A stretch of 34,228 nt of DNA from positions 1-34,228 of the forward strand of contig DWWP01000040.1 in the NCBI GenBank assembly GCA_019119635.1, read 5' to 3'. This document shows positions 8,419-16,530 of the stretch, one piece after another. Source of the DNA: Candidatus Dietzia intestinipullorum. Lineage in GTDB: Bacteria; Actinomycetota; Actinomycetes; Mycobacteriales; Mycobacteriaceae. The notes under the pieces were generated by a model, which saw nothing but the letters and a program-made list of their open reading frames with translations, was not told the origin of the DNA and made no database searches. Every line of letters starts with the position of its first letter. The stretch's first letter is position 1. A program made the position numbers and the translations under genes.

Positions 8419-9461
8419 CGGCACACCCGCGAGTTCTGGTAGCCGAACAGGCTGGTCTCCCAGTCGTCCCACTTCACCGTGAAGTTACACATGTAGAGGG
8501 AAAGGAACCCGCCCTTCTGCGCGGTGGCGTTGACCTCCCGCGCGAACGTGGGCGCGGCGGCCAGGGCGGCGTCGAAGGCCGGGGTGTGCGGGACCCAGCC
8601 GTCCGTCGTGGCCCGGGCGGCGTCGATGCTCCGCCTCAGGTCCGGTTCCGTCTCCCGCAGCATCGCCGCGAGGGTGGCCGTGGCGCTGTCGCCCCGTTCG
8701 AGGAGCACCGCCAGATCGGCGCCGTCGCCGTCGGCGAGCGCCCCGGAGACCATGTCCAGTCCCCGGACCAGGCGCTGCAGATCCTCGCCGCGCCCCACCA
8801 GCGTCTGGTTGAGCGAGGTGATGTTGTCCGCGAGCCGGGTGTACACGTCCTGCCGGTCGACCAGGTCGCGGCTCAGCAGCGCCAGCCGGCCCAGCAGCGT
8901 GTCCATCGCCCCGGGCTCGCCCTGGAAGGCGGACACGACGGTGCGGGACAGGGCGTTCACCTCCTCGGGCTCCACGGCCTCGAACAGCGGCTTGAACCCG
9001 TTGACCAGGGCGGTGAGATCCACCGGCGGGGTGGTGGCCGCCAGCGGCAGGGTCTGGCCGGGGGCCAGTTCCTGCGGCCCGCCCACCGCGGGCCGCCCCT
9101 CCGCGGTGGGGTCGAGCGAGAGGTAGCGGATACCGAGCATGTCGCCGTACCGGACGGAGGCACGGGCGCCGGAGGTCACCGGACTGTCCCGCTGCACCTC
9201 GAAGTCCACGACGGCGATCACCTCCCCGCGCGGGCCCGTCGCCCGCTCGACGCCGAGGACCCGGCCCACGCGCACACCGGCGACGGTGACCTCCGAGCCC
9301 GCGCCGAGCCCGCCGACATCGGCGAACTCGGCGCGGTACTGGTGGGCGCCCCAGCCGATCGGCACCCGCAGCGTGTTGACCACGAGGACCGTGCACAGCA
9401 CGCCCACCAGGCAGTAGGCGAACAACTGGAGGGCGGGCCACAGGCCGCGACGACGGGTCAT
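8415..9461 (-). CDS. mceB: MCE family protein MceB
   Basis: A 348-residue second Mce subunit. It has a membrane helix (about 9-30), an MCE domain (about 38-118, with EVTVAGVRVGRVLGVE and GDMLGIRYLSLDP), and a helical region. The C-terminus GGFLSLYMCNFTVKW...SRVCR resembles the usual MceB ending, with two cysteines that could form a disulfide outside the membrane. The ATG at 9461 overlaps the mceA stop as ATGA and has GGAGGTGA upstream. Confidence 0.9.
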   Translation of the reverse strand: MTRRRGLWPALQLFAYCLVGVLCTVLVVNTLRVPIGWGAHQYRAEFADVGGLGAGSEVTVAGVRVGRVLGVERATGPRGEVIAVVDFEVQRDSPVTSGARASVRYGDMLGIRYLSLDPTAEGRPAVGGPQELAPGQTLPLAATTPPVDLTALVNGFKPLFEAVEPEEVNALSRTVVSAFQGEPGAMDTLLGRLALLSRDLVDRQDVYTRLADNITSLNQTLVGRGEDLQRLVRGLDMVSGALADGDGADLAVLLERGDSATATLAAMLRETEPDLRRSIDAARATTDGWVPHTPAFDAALAAAPTFAREVNATAQKGGFLSLYMCNFTVKWDDWETSLFGYQNSRVCR

Positions 9462-10798
9462 CGGACCGTCACCTCCGTCCCGCGGACGAGCGGGGCGAGC
9501 ATGGTCCACGCGGCGGCACCCGGGTCGGCCTCGGGGTCGGCGTCGGCGGCGGGGTCGAGGCCGGGATCGGGAGAAGGGCCGGCTCCGGGGCCGGGGTCCC
9601 CGCCCGCAGCGACGGCCTGCAGCTCGCGCAGCGCGTCCCTCTCGCCGGCCGCCCGGACGGTCGGCCCCGGCCGTTCACCGTCTCCCTGGCCACCGCCGGC
9701 CCGGCCCCCGCCCGGCGGGCCACAGGTGGACCCGTCCAGCCCCGGGTACCGGGGGCAGTCCTCGGGCCCGTACGGCATCGGATCGGCGAACGACGGCACG
9801 GCGGTGATGGCGAACCTGCCGGTGGAGAACGCCGCCGTGCCCGCCTCGCCCATCGGCCGCAGCGCGTACAGGGTGCGGATCACACCGTGCGGGTCCGTGG
9901 CGGTGCGGTCGAAGACCTCGCCGGTGTCGTGCGCGAGGGTGATGGCTCCGGGCACCGTGCGGTCGGCGGCCAGTGCACCCGATCGCGTGGCCGCCAGACC
10001 CGCGTCGAGCAGCCGGCTCAGCGAACCCGGTCGGTCCAGGACGACCTGCGACAGCCGGGTGGCCTCCTCGAGGGTCCCGACGATCTCCGGTCCGGCAGAG
10101 GCCAGGTCCTCGGCCAGGTACGCGATGTCCCCGGAGGCGGACGCGGCGTTCTCGAGGGCCGGGGACAGGTGCTCGCCCGCGCGGTCGGCGTCCTCGATGA
10201 CCCGGCCCAGCATCTCCCCGCGGCCGTCCAGCGCGCGCGCCATCGCGGTGAGCGCCACCTGCAGCCGCTCCGGCCGGATCGACACCAGCAGGTCGTTGGC
10301 GCGCGTGAACACGTCGTAGAGCTGCACCGCCTCGGCCGAACGGTCCGCCGGGACCGAGTCGCCGTCGGACAGCGCGGCCGCGGTCGGGGCAGTGCGGGCG
10401 GTCGCGTCTCCCGTCGCGGGCGGCACCAGGTCCAGCCGCACGTCGCCGAACAGGGTCCGGGGCACCACGCGGACGACCACGTCCGCGGCGATGGCGTCGA
10501 TGTGATCGGAACCGATGAGCATCTCGATCCTGGTGCCGGGCTCGTCGTCGTCACCCGTCCTCACCCCCTCGGAGGCGCGCACGTCGCCCACCTCGACCCC
10601 CTGGTGGTGGACCGGCGCGTGCACCGGGACGCGGCCGGCATCAGGCGGCAGTGTCGCCGTCACCACGGCGCCCGAATCCAGGGCTCCGGCGCCGCGCGCC
10701 ACCAGCAGGCCGGCCACCACCACCGCGACGACGGACGCGACCAGTCCGCGGACCGCGAGCGTCCGCTCCGGGGTCGGGGCCACCGCCCGGCGCCTCAC
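9458..10798 (-). CDS. mceA: MCE family protein MceA
   Basis: A 446-residue first Mce subunit. It has an Arg-rich start, a membrane helix (about 16-37), an MCE domain (about 45-125; GVEVGDVRAS and PRTLFGDVRLDLVPP), a helical region, the MceA-like segment MPYGPEDCPRYPGLDGSTCG (about 325-344), and a low-complexity Asp/Pro/Ala/Gly tail (about 380-425). GTG at 10798 overlaps the yrbEB stop as GTGA. MceA proteins are the entry-invasion subunits of the original nomenclature; the general role is lipid transfer. Confidence 0.9.
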   Translation of the reverse strand: MRRRAVAPTPERTLAVRGLVASVVAVVVAGLLVARGAGALDSGAVVTATLPPDAGRVPVHAPVHHQGVEVGDVRASEGVRTGDDDEPGTRIEMLIGSDHIDAIAADVVVRVVPRTLFGDVRLDLVPPATGDATARTAPTAAALSDGDSVPADRSAEAVQLYDVFTRANDLLVSIRPERLQVALTAMARALDGRGEMLGRVIEDADRAGEHLSPALENAASASGDIAYLAEDLASAGPEIVGTLEEATRLSQVVLDRPGSLSRLLDAGLAATRSGALAADRTVPGAITLAHDTGEVFDRTATDPHGVIRTLYALRPMGEAGTAAFSTGRFAITAVPSFADPMPYGPEDCPRYPGLDGSTCGPPGGGRAGGGQGDGERPGPTVRAAGERDALRELQAVAAGGDPGPGAGPSPDPGLDPAADADPEADPGAAAWTMLAPLVRGTEVTVR

Positions 10799-11676
10799 GT
10801 GATCCCCAGTGCCGGGATCTCGGGGACCAGACCCCACAAGGCGAAGGTCAACACGATGTCGATGAAGCCGATCATGAGGATCGACGTCCGCAGCGCCCGG
10901 CCCGCCGCCCGGCCGACACCCTCCGGGCCGCCCGAGGCGTGGTAGCCGTAGCTGCAGTGCACCAGCACGATCACGGCGGCGAAGGCGACGGCCTTGGTGA
11001 GCGAGTACAGGACGTCCTCGGCGCCGAGCGAGATGTGGAAGAAGTGGTCATAGGTGCCCGCCGAGCCGCCGTTGACGTAGACCACCACCACGCGCGTGGC
11101 GATGTAGGTCGCCACCAGGCCGATCGCGTACAGCGGGACGATGCAGATCATGGTGGCGGCCAGTCGCGTGCCCGCGAGGTACGGCACGGTGGGGACGGAC
11201 ATGGCGTCGAGGGCGTCGATCTCGTCGGAGATCCGCATCGCGCCGAGTTTGGCCGTGAACCCGGTGCCCACCTTGGCGGCCAACGCGATCGAGGCCACCA
11301 CCGGCGCGAGCTCGCGGGTGTTGGCCATCGCCGAGAGCATCCCGGACAGCGACGTCATGCCGATGAGGTCCAGTCCGCGGTAGGTCTCGACGCCCACCAT
11401 GATCGCCGCGACGGCCGACATCGCCAGGACGATCCCTACGGTGCCGCCGCCGGCGATGAGCGAACTGGAGCCGAATCCCACGTCGACGACCTCGCGGAGC
11501 ACCTGCTTGCGGTACCGCACGAGCGCCGTGGGCAGCGACACCAGGACGCGGCCGGCAAAGGTGACGTGGCGGCCGACCTCGGGCATCCCTGAGGCGAGCC
11601 GGGAGGCGGTCCTGCTGACACGGGAGGCGCGCAGGCGTTGCGCCGCGGTCGTCTCGGTCACCCGGAGTGCGTTCAC
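10795..11676 (-). CDS. yrbEB: YrbEB, MlaE-type permease of the Mce importer
   Basis: A 293-residue integral membrane protein of the MlaE/YrbE family with five to six hydrophobic segments. The conserved coupling region KVGTGFTAKLGAMRISDEIDALDAMSV matches the family pattern G-AMR-S-EIDAL-VM, which contacts the ATPase. With YrbEA it should form the heterodimeric permease; the ATPase (MceG/Mkl) is not encoded in this window, as is usual. GTG at 11676 lies one base after the yrbEA stop; another GTG at 11661 is possible. Confidence 0.92.
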   Translation of the reverse strand: MNALRVTETTAAQRLRASRVSRTASRLASGMPEVGRHVTFAGRVLVSLPTALVRYRKQVLREVVDVGFGSSSLIAGGGTVGIVLAMSAVAAIMVGVETYRGLDLIGMTSLSGMLSAMANTRELAPVVASIALAAKVGTGFTAKLGAMRISDEIDALDAMSVPTVPYLAGTRLAATMICIVPLYAIGLVATYIATRVVVVYVNGGSAGTYDHFFHISLGAEDVLYSLTKAVAFAAVIVLVHCSYGYHASGGPEGVGRAAGRALRTSILMIGFIDIVLTFALWGLVPEIPALGIT

Positions 11677-11677
11677 G

Positions 11678-12487
11678 TCAGTAGTTCCCCACCGTGGGCA
11701 CCGCGAGCCCGTAGACGGCCGAGGCGACGGTGTTGACGACGAACACGGTGACGAAAGCCAGAACGACGGTCTCGTTGACAGCGTCCGCGACCCCGCTCGA
11801 GCCCCCGCTGGCGTGCAGCCCCTTGAACGTCGCGATGAGGGCGGAGACGATCGCGAAGGCCACCGACTTGAGCATCGCCATCCACAGGTCGGAGGGCCGC
11901 CCGTAGGCACTGAGCGTCTGGAGGAACGCCCCGGCCGACTCCCCCTGCACGTACACCTGGTAGATCAGGCACGCGGTCACGCCCATCGCCGTGACCAGTG
12001 CGCACAGGACCACGGCGACGAGGACGGTGGCGATCACGCGGGGCACGACGAGCCGCTCGATCACGTCGAGCCCCATGACCTCCATGGCCTCGACCTCCTC
12101 GCGGATGGTCCGCGAGCCCAGGTCTGCGCAGATGGCCGAGCCGCCCACCCCGGCCAGCATGAGCGCGCAGACCAGTGCCGAGGCTTGCCCCACCACCACG
12201 AACGCCACCACCGCCCCGGCGTAGCCGGACGCACCCAACCGTCCGGCGAGCTCACCCACCGAGACGGCCACGAGCACACCGACCGGAAGCATGAGCAGCA
12301 GTGCCGGCACCGAGCACACCCGCGCGATGAACAGCGCCTGGTCCCGCGTCTCGGTCAGCGAGAGCCTGCCGGTCACGACGGTGCGCACGCAGCTGCCGAG
12401 CGTGAACGCCGAGAAGCCGACCAGCGAGCCGACCTGGGCGGAGAGGTCGACGACCGGGCCGCGGCCGGTGGGCAGGTGGAAGGTCAT
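11678..12487 (-). CDS. yrbEA: YrbEA, MlaE-type permease of the Mce importer
   Basis: A 269-residue integral membrane permease with about five hydrophobic segments. It has the coupling motif GSAICADLGSRTIREEVEAMEVMGLD (about 137-162) typical of YrbEA. It lies 13 nt behind the acyl-CoA synthetase gene and 1 nt before yrbEB. The order synthetase-yrbEA-yrbEB-mceABCDEF is that of the M. tuberculosis mce1 operon (fadD5-yrbE1A-yrbE1B-mce1A-F). The Shine-Dalgarno is weak, again suggesting coupling. Confidence 0.93.
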   Translation of the reverse strand: MTFHLPTGRGPVVDLSAQVGSLVGFSAFTLGSCVRTVVTGRLSLTETRDQALFIARVCSVPALLLMLPVGVLVAVSVGELAGRLGASGYAGAVVAFVVVGQASALVCALMLAGVGGSAICADLGSRTIREEVEAMEVMGLDVIERLVVPRVIATVLVAVVLCALVTAMGVTACLIYQVYVQGESAGAFLQTLSAYGRPSDLWMAMLKSVAFAIVSALIATFKGLHASGGSSGVADAVNETVVLAFVTVFVVNTVASAVYGLAVPTVGNY

Positions 12488-12500
12488 GGCCGCCGCCGGG

Positions 12501-14090
12501 TCAGACGCCCACGGATCCGTGCTCGGAGCGCAGGGTGCCCTTGACCACCTTGCCGCTGGCGTTGCGCGGCAGCTCGGCGACGTGCACGAGGCGCTTCGGC
12601 CGTTTGAAGGCGGCGAGCTTGTTTTGCAGCCACTCGTTCACCTGCTCCAGCGTGAGGTCCGCGGTGCCTTCCTTCTGCACCAGGACCGCCACCGGGACCT
12701 CGCCCCACTTCTCGTCGGCCCGGCCGATCACCGCGACCTCGACGACGTCCGGATGGCCGGCGATCGTGTTCTCGACCTCCGCGCAGTAGACGTTCTCGCC
12801 GCCGGAGATGAGCATGTCCTTCTTACGGTCCACCACGTAGACGAAGCCCTCGGAGTCCATGCGGACCAGGTCCCCGGAGTGGAACCAGCCGCCTTCGAAC
12901 GCCTCGGCGGTCTCGTCCGGCTTGTTCCAGTAGCCCGACATCATGGTGGGCCCCCGGTACACGATCTCCCCGACTTCGCCCGGGGCGACGGGTTCGCCGA
13001 AGCCGTCGACGACGCGCGCGCGGATCGTGGGGATGACCTTGCCCACCGATCCGAGCTTGCGCAATGCGTCGTCCCCGTCCATCGCGCAGGTGATGGGGCT
13101 CATCTCGGTCTGGCCGAACACCGCGCAGTTGAGGGCCTCGGGGAACGTCTCCGCCATGGCGCGCAGGATGGTGTCGGTGCTCGGCGCCGCGCCCCAGGAG
13201 ATGTTCTTGAGCCGGAGCGCGCGGGGCCGGGCCTGCTGCTCGGCGCACACGGCCTGCCACTGCACCGGCACCAGGAAGATGCTCGTGATCTCCTCCGCCT
13301 CGAGCGTGTCCAGCAGGGCGGCGGGGTCGAAGGCCTGCAGCGGATGGATCACCGTCGTGGTGCCCAGCTGCAGGCTGGGCGCGATCGAGCCCAGGGCCGC
13401 GATGTGGAACATCGGCGCCGCGCACAGGGCTCGACCCGCCTCGTCGTAGAGGCGGAACACCCGGATGCAGGTGAGCGCCTGGGCGGTCATGTTCTCGTAG
13501 GAGAGCATCGACCCCTTGGGGCGGCCGGTGGTGCCCGAGGTGTACATGATGAGCGCGGTGTCGTCCTCCCGGACGTCGACGGGCGCGTGCGGCTCGCCCT
13601 CCTCGGCCAGGGCGTCGGCGAACGTCGTCTGGTTCTCGGTCCCGGGCTCACCGCCGATCACGAAGTGCTCGCCGGGTTCCTCGCCCTGGGCACGGATCGC
13701 ATCGACGAGCGGCGCGAGCATCGCATCCGTGACCACGGCCTTGGGTGTGCAGTCGCTCACGAGATAAGCGAGCTCGCCCGGCGTGAGCCGGAAGTTGACG
13801 GGCACCGCGATCGCGCCGAGCTCGTTGATCCCCAGTACGGCCTCGACGAACTGGGGGCTGTTGAGGGTGATGAGCATGACGCGGTCGCCCGCGGTCACCC
13901 CGCGCCGGGCCAGCGCGTCAGCGAAGGCGCCGACATCACGGTGCAGCTGCGCCCAGGTGGTGGTGTCGCCGAGATAGCGCAGCGCCTCACCATCGGGGTT
14001 CATCTCGGCGTGGGTCGCGACCCACGTGTTCCAGGTGTTCCGCCGGGCGGCGTGGAGCTCGGCGGTGGGGTCGGCGGCGGTTGTCGTCAT
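12501..14090 (-). CDS. Acyl-CoA synthetase (AMP-forming, FadD5-like)
   Basis: A 529-residue adenylate-forming ligase that should activate a carboxylic acid to its CoA thioester in two steps through an acyl-AMP. Visible motifs: P-loop YTSGTTGRPKG (183-193), FGQTE (325-329), GWFHSGDL (401-408), DRKKDMLISGGENVY (421-435) and the catalytic Lys514 in PRNASGK. Its place directly before yrbEA matches fadD5 of the mce1 operon, so it probably traps the imported lipid, or the acid made from it, as CoA ester. AAAGG lies upstream of the ATG; 95 nt separate it from the crotonase gene before it, so a second promoter there cannot be excluded. Substrate chain length cannot be read. Confidence 0.93.
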   Translation of the reverse strand: MTTTAADPTAELHAARRNTWNTWVATHAEMNPDGEALRYLGDTTTWAQLHRDVGAFADALARRGVTAGDRVMLITLNSPQFVEAVLGINELGAIAVPVNFRLTPGELAYLVSDCTPKAVVTDAMLAPLVDAIRAQGEEPGEHFVIGGEPGTENQTTFADALAEEGEPHAPVDVREDDTALIMYTSGTTGRPKGSMLSYENMTAQALTCIRVFRLYDEAGRALCAAPMFHIAALGSIAPSLQLGTTTVIHPLQAFDPAALLDTLEAEEITSIFLVPVQWQAVCAEQQARPRALRLKNISWGAAPSTDTILRAMAETFPEALNCAVFGQTEMSPITCAMDGDDALRKLGSVGKVIPTIRARVVDGFGEPVAPGEVGEIVYRGPTMMSGYWNKPDETAEAFEGGWFHSGDLVRMDSEGFVYVVDRKKDMLISGGENVYCAEVENTIAGHPDVVEVAVIGRADEKWGEVPVAVLVQKEGTADLTLEQVNEWLQNKLAAFKRPKRLVHVAELPRNASGKVVKGTLRSEHGSVGV

Positions 14091-14185
14091 GGTTCGACCT
14101 TTCAGGAGGGCCGTCGGACGGGCTTGTCGGATGGGCTTCTCGGATGGGCGGGGCGGGCGGAGGGGCTGCCTGTGGGGGCGGGCGG

Positions 14186-14977
14186 TCAGGAGAACGACGG
14201 GCGGCGCTTCTCGCGGATCGACGCGACCCCTTCGGCGAAGTCGGCGGAGGCGAGCAGCTCGCTCTGGCCCGCGTGCTCCCGCGCCAGCGCGGCGTCGAGC
14301 TCGGTGAGCGTGGAGGCGGACACGGATCTCTTGGTGAGTTCGAGCGCGCGGCGCGGGCCGCGGGCCAGCCGTCGGGCGGCCTTGTCCGCGACCGCGCCCA
14401 ACTCCGTCGGGGCCGGCACGTCCACGGCCAGTCCGAGGTCTCGCGCCGAGGCGGCCGAGACGGCGTCACCGCGCAGCAGGATCCGGGAGGCCACCGACCG
14501 GCCGACCGCGGCGGGCAACAGGACGCTGGCCGCGCCGTCCGGCATGAGTCCGATGTTGGTGAACGCGAACAGCAGGTACGCGTCCTCGGCCATGAACATC
14601 AGGTCCGCGGCCAGGGCGAGCGAGACGCCGACGCCGGCCGCCGGGCCGTTGACCGCGGCGATCACCGGCATCGGCGCGGTGAGCACCGAGCGCACCAGTG
14701 CGGACGCGGCGTCCATCGTCTGGCCGGGCGTCGGGGCGCCGTCGGGGTTCTCGCCGATCGCCTGGAGATCGGCCCCGGTCGAGAAGGCGCCGCCTTCTCC
14801 CCGGAGGACGACCACCCGCGTCGCGGGGTCCCCCGTGACCGCGGTGACGAGCTCGATGAGCGCGAGGACCGTGCCGTGGTCGAGGGCGTTCATCCTGTCG
14901 GGCCTGTTGATGCCGATCGTGGCGATACCGAGGTCGTCGGTCTCGAGGGTGAGGGCGTCGCGTCCGGTGGCGGTCAT
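14186..14977 (-). CDS. Crotonase family protein lacking both hydratase glutamates
   Basis: A 263-residue crotonase-fold protein at the head of the mce operon. The CoA-binding and oxyanion segments are clear: GGAFSTGADLQAIGE (62-76) and NGPAAGVGVSLALAADL (110-126). By alignment with rat enoyl-CoA hydratase the Glu144 position is Ser119 and the Glu164 position is hydrophobic (near Phe139), so a classical hydratase mechanism is unlikely. The FTNIGLMPDGAAS segment resembles PaaG/EchA-type members that act as isomerases or on unusual acyl-CoAs. ATG at 14977 follows GAGGAGGCGG; the open frame extends upstream but without a better start. The promoter behind it contains site B. Confidence 0.87.
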   Translation of the reverse strand: MTATGRDALTLETDDLGIATIGINRPDRMNALDHGTVLALIELVTAVTGDPATRVVVLRGEGGAFSTGADLQAIGENPDGAPTPGQTMDAASALVRSVLTAPMPVIAAVNGPAAGVGVSLALAADLMFMAEDAYLLFAFTNIGLMPDGAASVLLPAAVGRSVASRILLRGDAVSAASARDLGLAVDVPAPTELGAVADKAARRLARGPRRALELTKRSVSASTLTELDAALAREHAGQSELLASADFAEGVASIREKRRPSFS

Positions 14978-15070
14978 CGGACCGCCTCCTCGAGTGCGCC
15001 CGTCCCGGCCTCGGCGGATCTGGTGCGGATCACTGGTGAACCTCCTCGTGGACCGACTCCGGGCGGCCAC

Positions 15071-15085
15071 GTCGACTCCGTCGAC
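15071..15085. repeat. GTCGAC-TCC-GTCGAC inverted repeat in the mce promoter region
   Basis: Two GTCGAC hexamers with a 3-nt spacer lie in the 259-bp divergent region. A third GTCGAC is at 15173-15178 beside site B. GTCGA also recurs in sites A and C. It could be part of the operator or a chance feature. Confidence 0.35.
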
Positions 15086-15139
15086 GAGGACGGCGGGACG
15101 ACGCCGAACTGTGGGCCGCAGGCGTGTTCTCGCGGATTC

Positions 15140-15178
15140 GATCACATATATCTGTGAATGTGGGTTTACTATGTCGAC
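15140..15178. promoter_or_regulatory. Candidate regulon operator, site B (mce operon/TetR promoter)
   Basis: GATCACATATAT (15140-15151) is identical to 20339-20350 in site C. It starts an imperfect palindrome TCACA-N6-TGTGA (15142-15157). GTCGAC follows at 15173-15178 and resembles the GTCGA element of sites A and C. A TACTAT hexamer at 15167-15172 could serve as -10 for the TetR gene, and the minus-strand AT-rich core could hold the mce operon promoter, so a protein bound here would block both. Binding by the tandem TetR protein is inferred from position. Confidence 0.6.
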
Positions 15179-15236
15179 TGTATCCGTTGTTGTCAAGATC
15201 ACACCGGCGTTCCGCGTCTTCCGGAAGGACCCGTCC

Positions 15237-16520
15237 GTGCCCCGTTCCACCGCACCGTCCGGCGAGCGCGTGCCCGCCCCCGCCCCGGGCTCGCGACGTG
15301 CCGAGATCGCGCTGGTCGCGGCAGAGGAGTTCACCCGCCGCGGCTACCACTCGACCCGCGTGGAGCACATCGCCGACCGGCTGTCCGTGACGCCCGGGGC
15401 CCTCTACCGTCACGTGCCGGGCAAGTACGAGATGTTCCGCGACGCGACCTTCCGGCTGACCGACGATCTCGAGGCCGCCACGCGGGCCGTGCCACCGGCA
15501 GACCTCGGCCGCCTGGTGTCCTCGGTGACGGCGACGACGCTCACACATCGTCGTCGCGCGGCCCTGTACCGGTGGCAGGGGCGCTACCTGGGGCACGACG
15601 ACCGGGCCCGGGTCGCGCGCGCTGCCGACAGGACCCATCGGGCGTTCGCGGACGCGGTGCTCGCCCACCGGGGACTCGAGCCCGACCCCGCTTGCCGCCA
15701 GGACCCCGCCGAGGTCGCCCTGGCACGCGGCACGCGATCCGCGGCGAGCGCGATCCTGTCCACCATCGCCTCCCTGGGCGACCACCGCGTCGAGCTCTCC
15801 CCCGCGGACGCGGTCGCCCAGATGACGTCGATCGCCGTCGACCTCGCCGCCTCCGTCTCCGCGGCAGCGCCGGCGCCCGGGCGCTCCGCCCCCGCGACCC
15901 CTCCGGCGTCCCCGGACGCACCGGCTGCTCCCCGACCGCGGCTCCGGGGCGGGGCGGCGACCCGGGAGGAGGCGATCACGGCGGCGATCACCCGGTTTCA
16001 CCGGGACGGCTACGACGCCGTCTCGATGGAGAGTATCGGCGCGGACGTGGGCATCGCGGCCTCCGCGCTGTACCGGCACTTCTCCGGGAAGTCGGGGCTG
16101 CTCACGGCCGCTGTGGACCGCACTGCCGCCTTCGTCGAGGCGACTCTCGACGACCACGCCGCCCGCCGCGGCCCGACGGGCGACCCGGGGACCGTACTGG
16201 CGGACCTCGTCGACGGCTACGTCGACATCGCGTTCTCCCACGGGCCCGAGCTCATGCTCTACTATTCCGAACTCGGCGCCGTCGACCCGGAGGACAGGCG
16301 CCGACTGCGGAGCTCCCAACGGCGCCAGCTCGACCGGTGGACGGGGCTGGTCCGGGCGGCGCTGTCGGGCACCGAGGAGGCCGCCGCGCGCGTGCGCGTC
16401 CAGGCCGCGCTCGCAGTGGTCCTCGACGGCGCCCGGTCCGCCGGGTACCACCCGTCCGCGGCGGGACGGTACGCCCAGCTCGCGCGCACCGCGCTGCTCT
16501 CGTCCTGGCCCCCGGGCTGA
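15237..16520 (+). CDS. Tandem TetR-domain transcriptional regulator (Mce3R-like architecture)
   Basis: A 427-residue regulator with two complete TetR units in one chain. The first DNA-binding helix-turn-helix is at about 33-66 (TRRGYHSTRVEHIADRLSV, ALYRHVPGKYEMF) and the second at about 254-290 (HRDGYDAVSMESIGADVGI, ALYRHFSGKSGLL); a Pro/Ala-rich linker (about 208-237) separates them. Most TetR proteins are about 200 residues; M. tuberculosis Mce3R, repressor of mce3 and lipid genes, also has two units. GTG at 15237 is chosen because GGAAGGA stands 7 nt before it and because this leaves site B in the untranslated region; an ATG at 15171 is possible but lacks a good Shine-Dalgarno. The gene is divergent from the mce operon and is the most likely repressor of it and of itself. 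Confidence 0.88.
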   Translation: MPRSTAPSGERVPAPAPGSRRAEIALVAAEEFTRRGYHSTRVEHIADRLSVTPGALYRHVPGKYEMFRDATFRLTDDLEAATRAVPPADLGRLVSSVTATTLTHRRRAALYRWQGRYLGHDDRARVARAADRTHRAFADAVLAHRGLEPDPACRQDPAEVALARGTRSAASAILSTIASLGDHRVELSPADAVAQMTSIAVDLAASVSAAAPAPGRSAPATPPASPDAPAAPRPRLRGGAATREEAITAAITRFHRDGYDAVSMESIGADVGIAASALYRHFSGKSGLLTAAVDRTAAFVEATLDDHAARRGPTGDPGTVLADLVDGYVDIAFSHGPELMLYYSELGAVDPEDRRRLRSSQRRQLDRWTGLVRAALSGTEEAAARVRVQAALAVVLDGARSAGYHPSAAGRYAQLARTALLSSWPPG

Positions 16521-16530
16521 GAGCCGGCAC

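Noticed and set aside
9500-9600. G-rich repetitive stretch as a regulatory repeat
   Set aside because: It encodes the Asp/Pro/Ala-rich tail of MceA and is explained by low-complexity coding.
15142-15157. TCACA-N6-TGTGA as a CRP site
   Set aside because: CRP sites have the opposite order (TGTGA-N6-TCACA); similarity to sites A and C explains it better.
12291-16520. Plus-strand open frame of 1409 codons running into the TetR gene
   Set aside because: Its first two thirds are antisense to clear acyl-CoA synthetase and crotonase genes and show no domain; only the part from 15237 is real (TetR). Long antisense frames are normal at this GC content.
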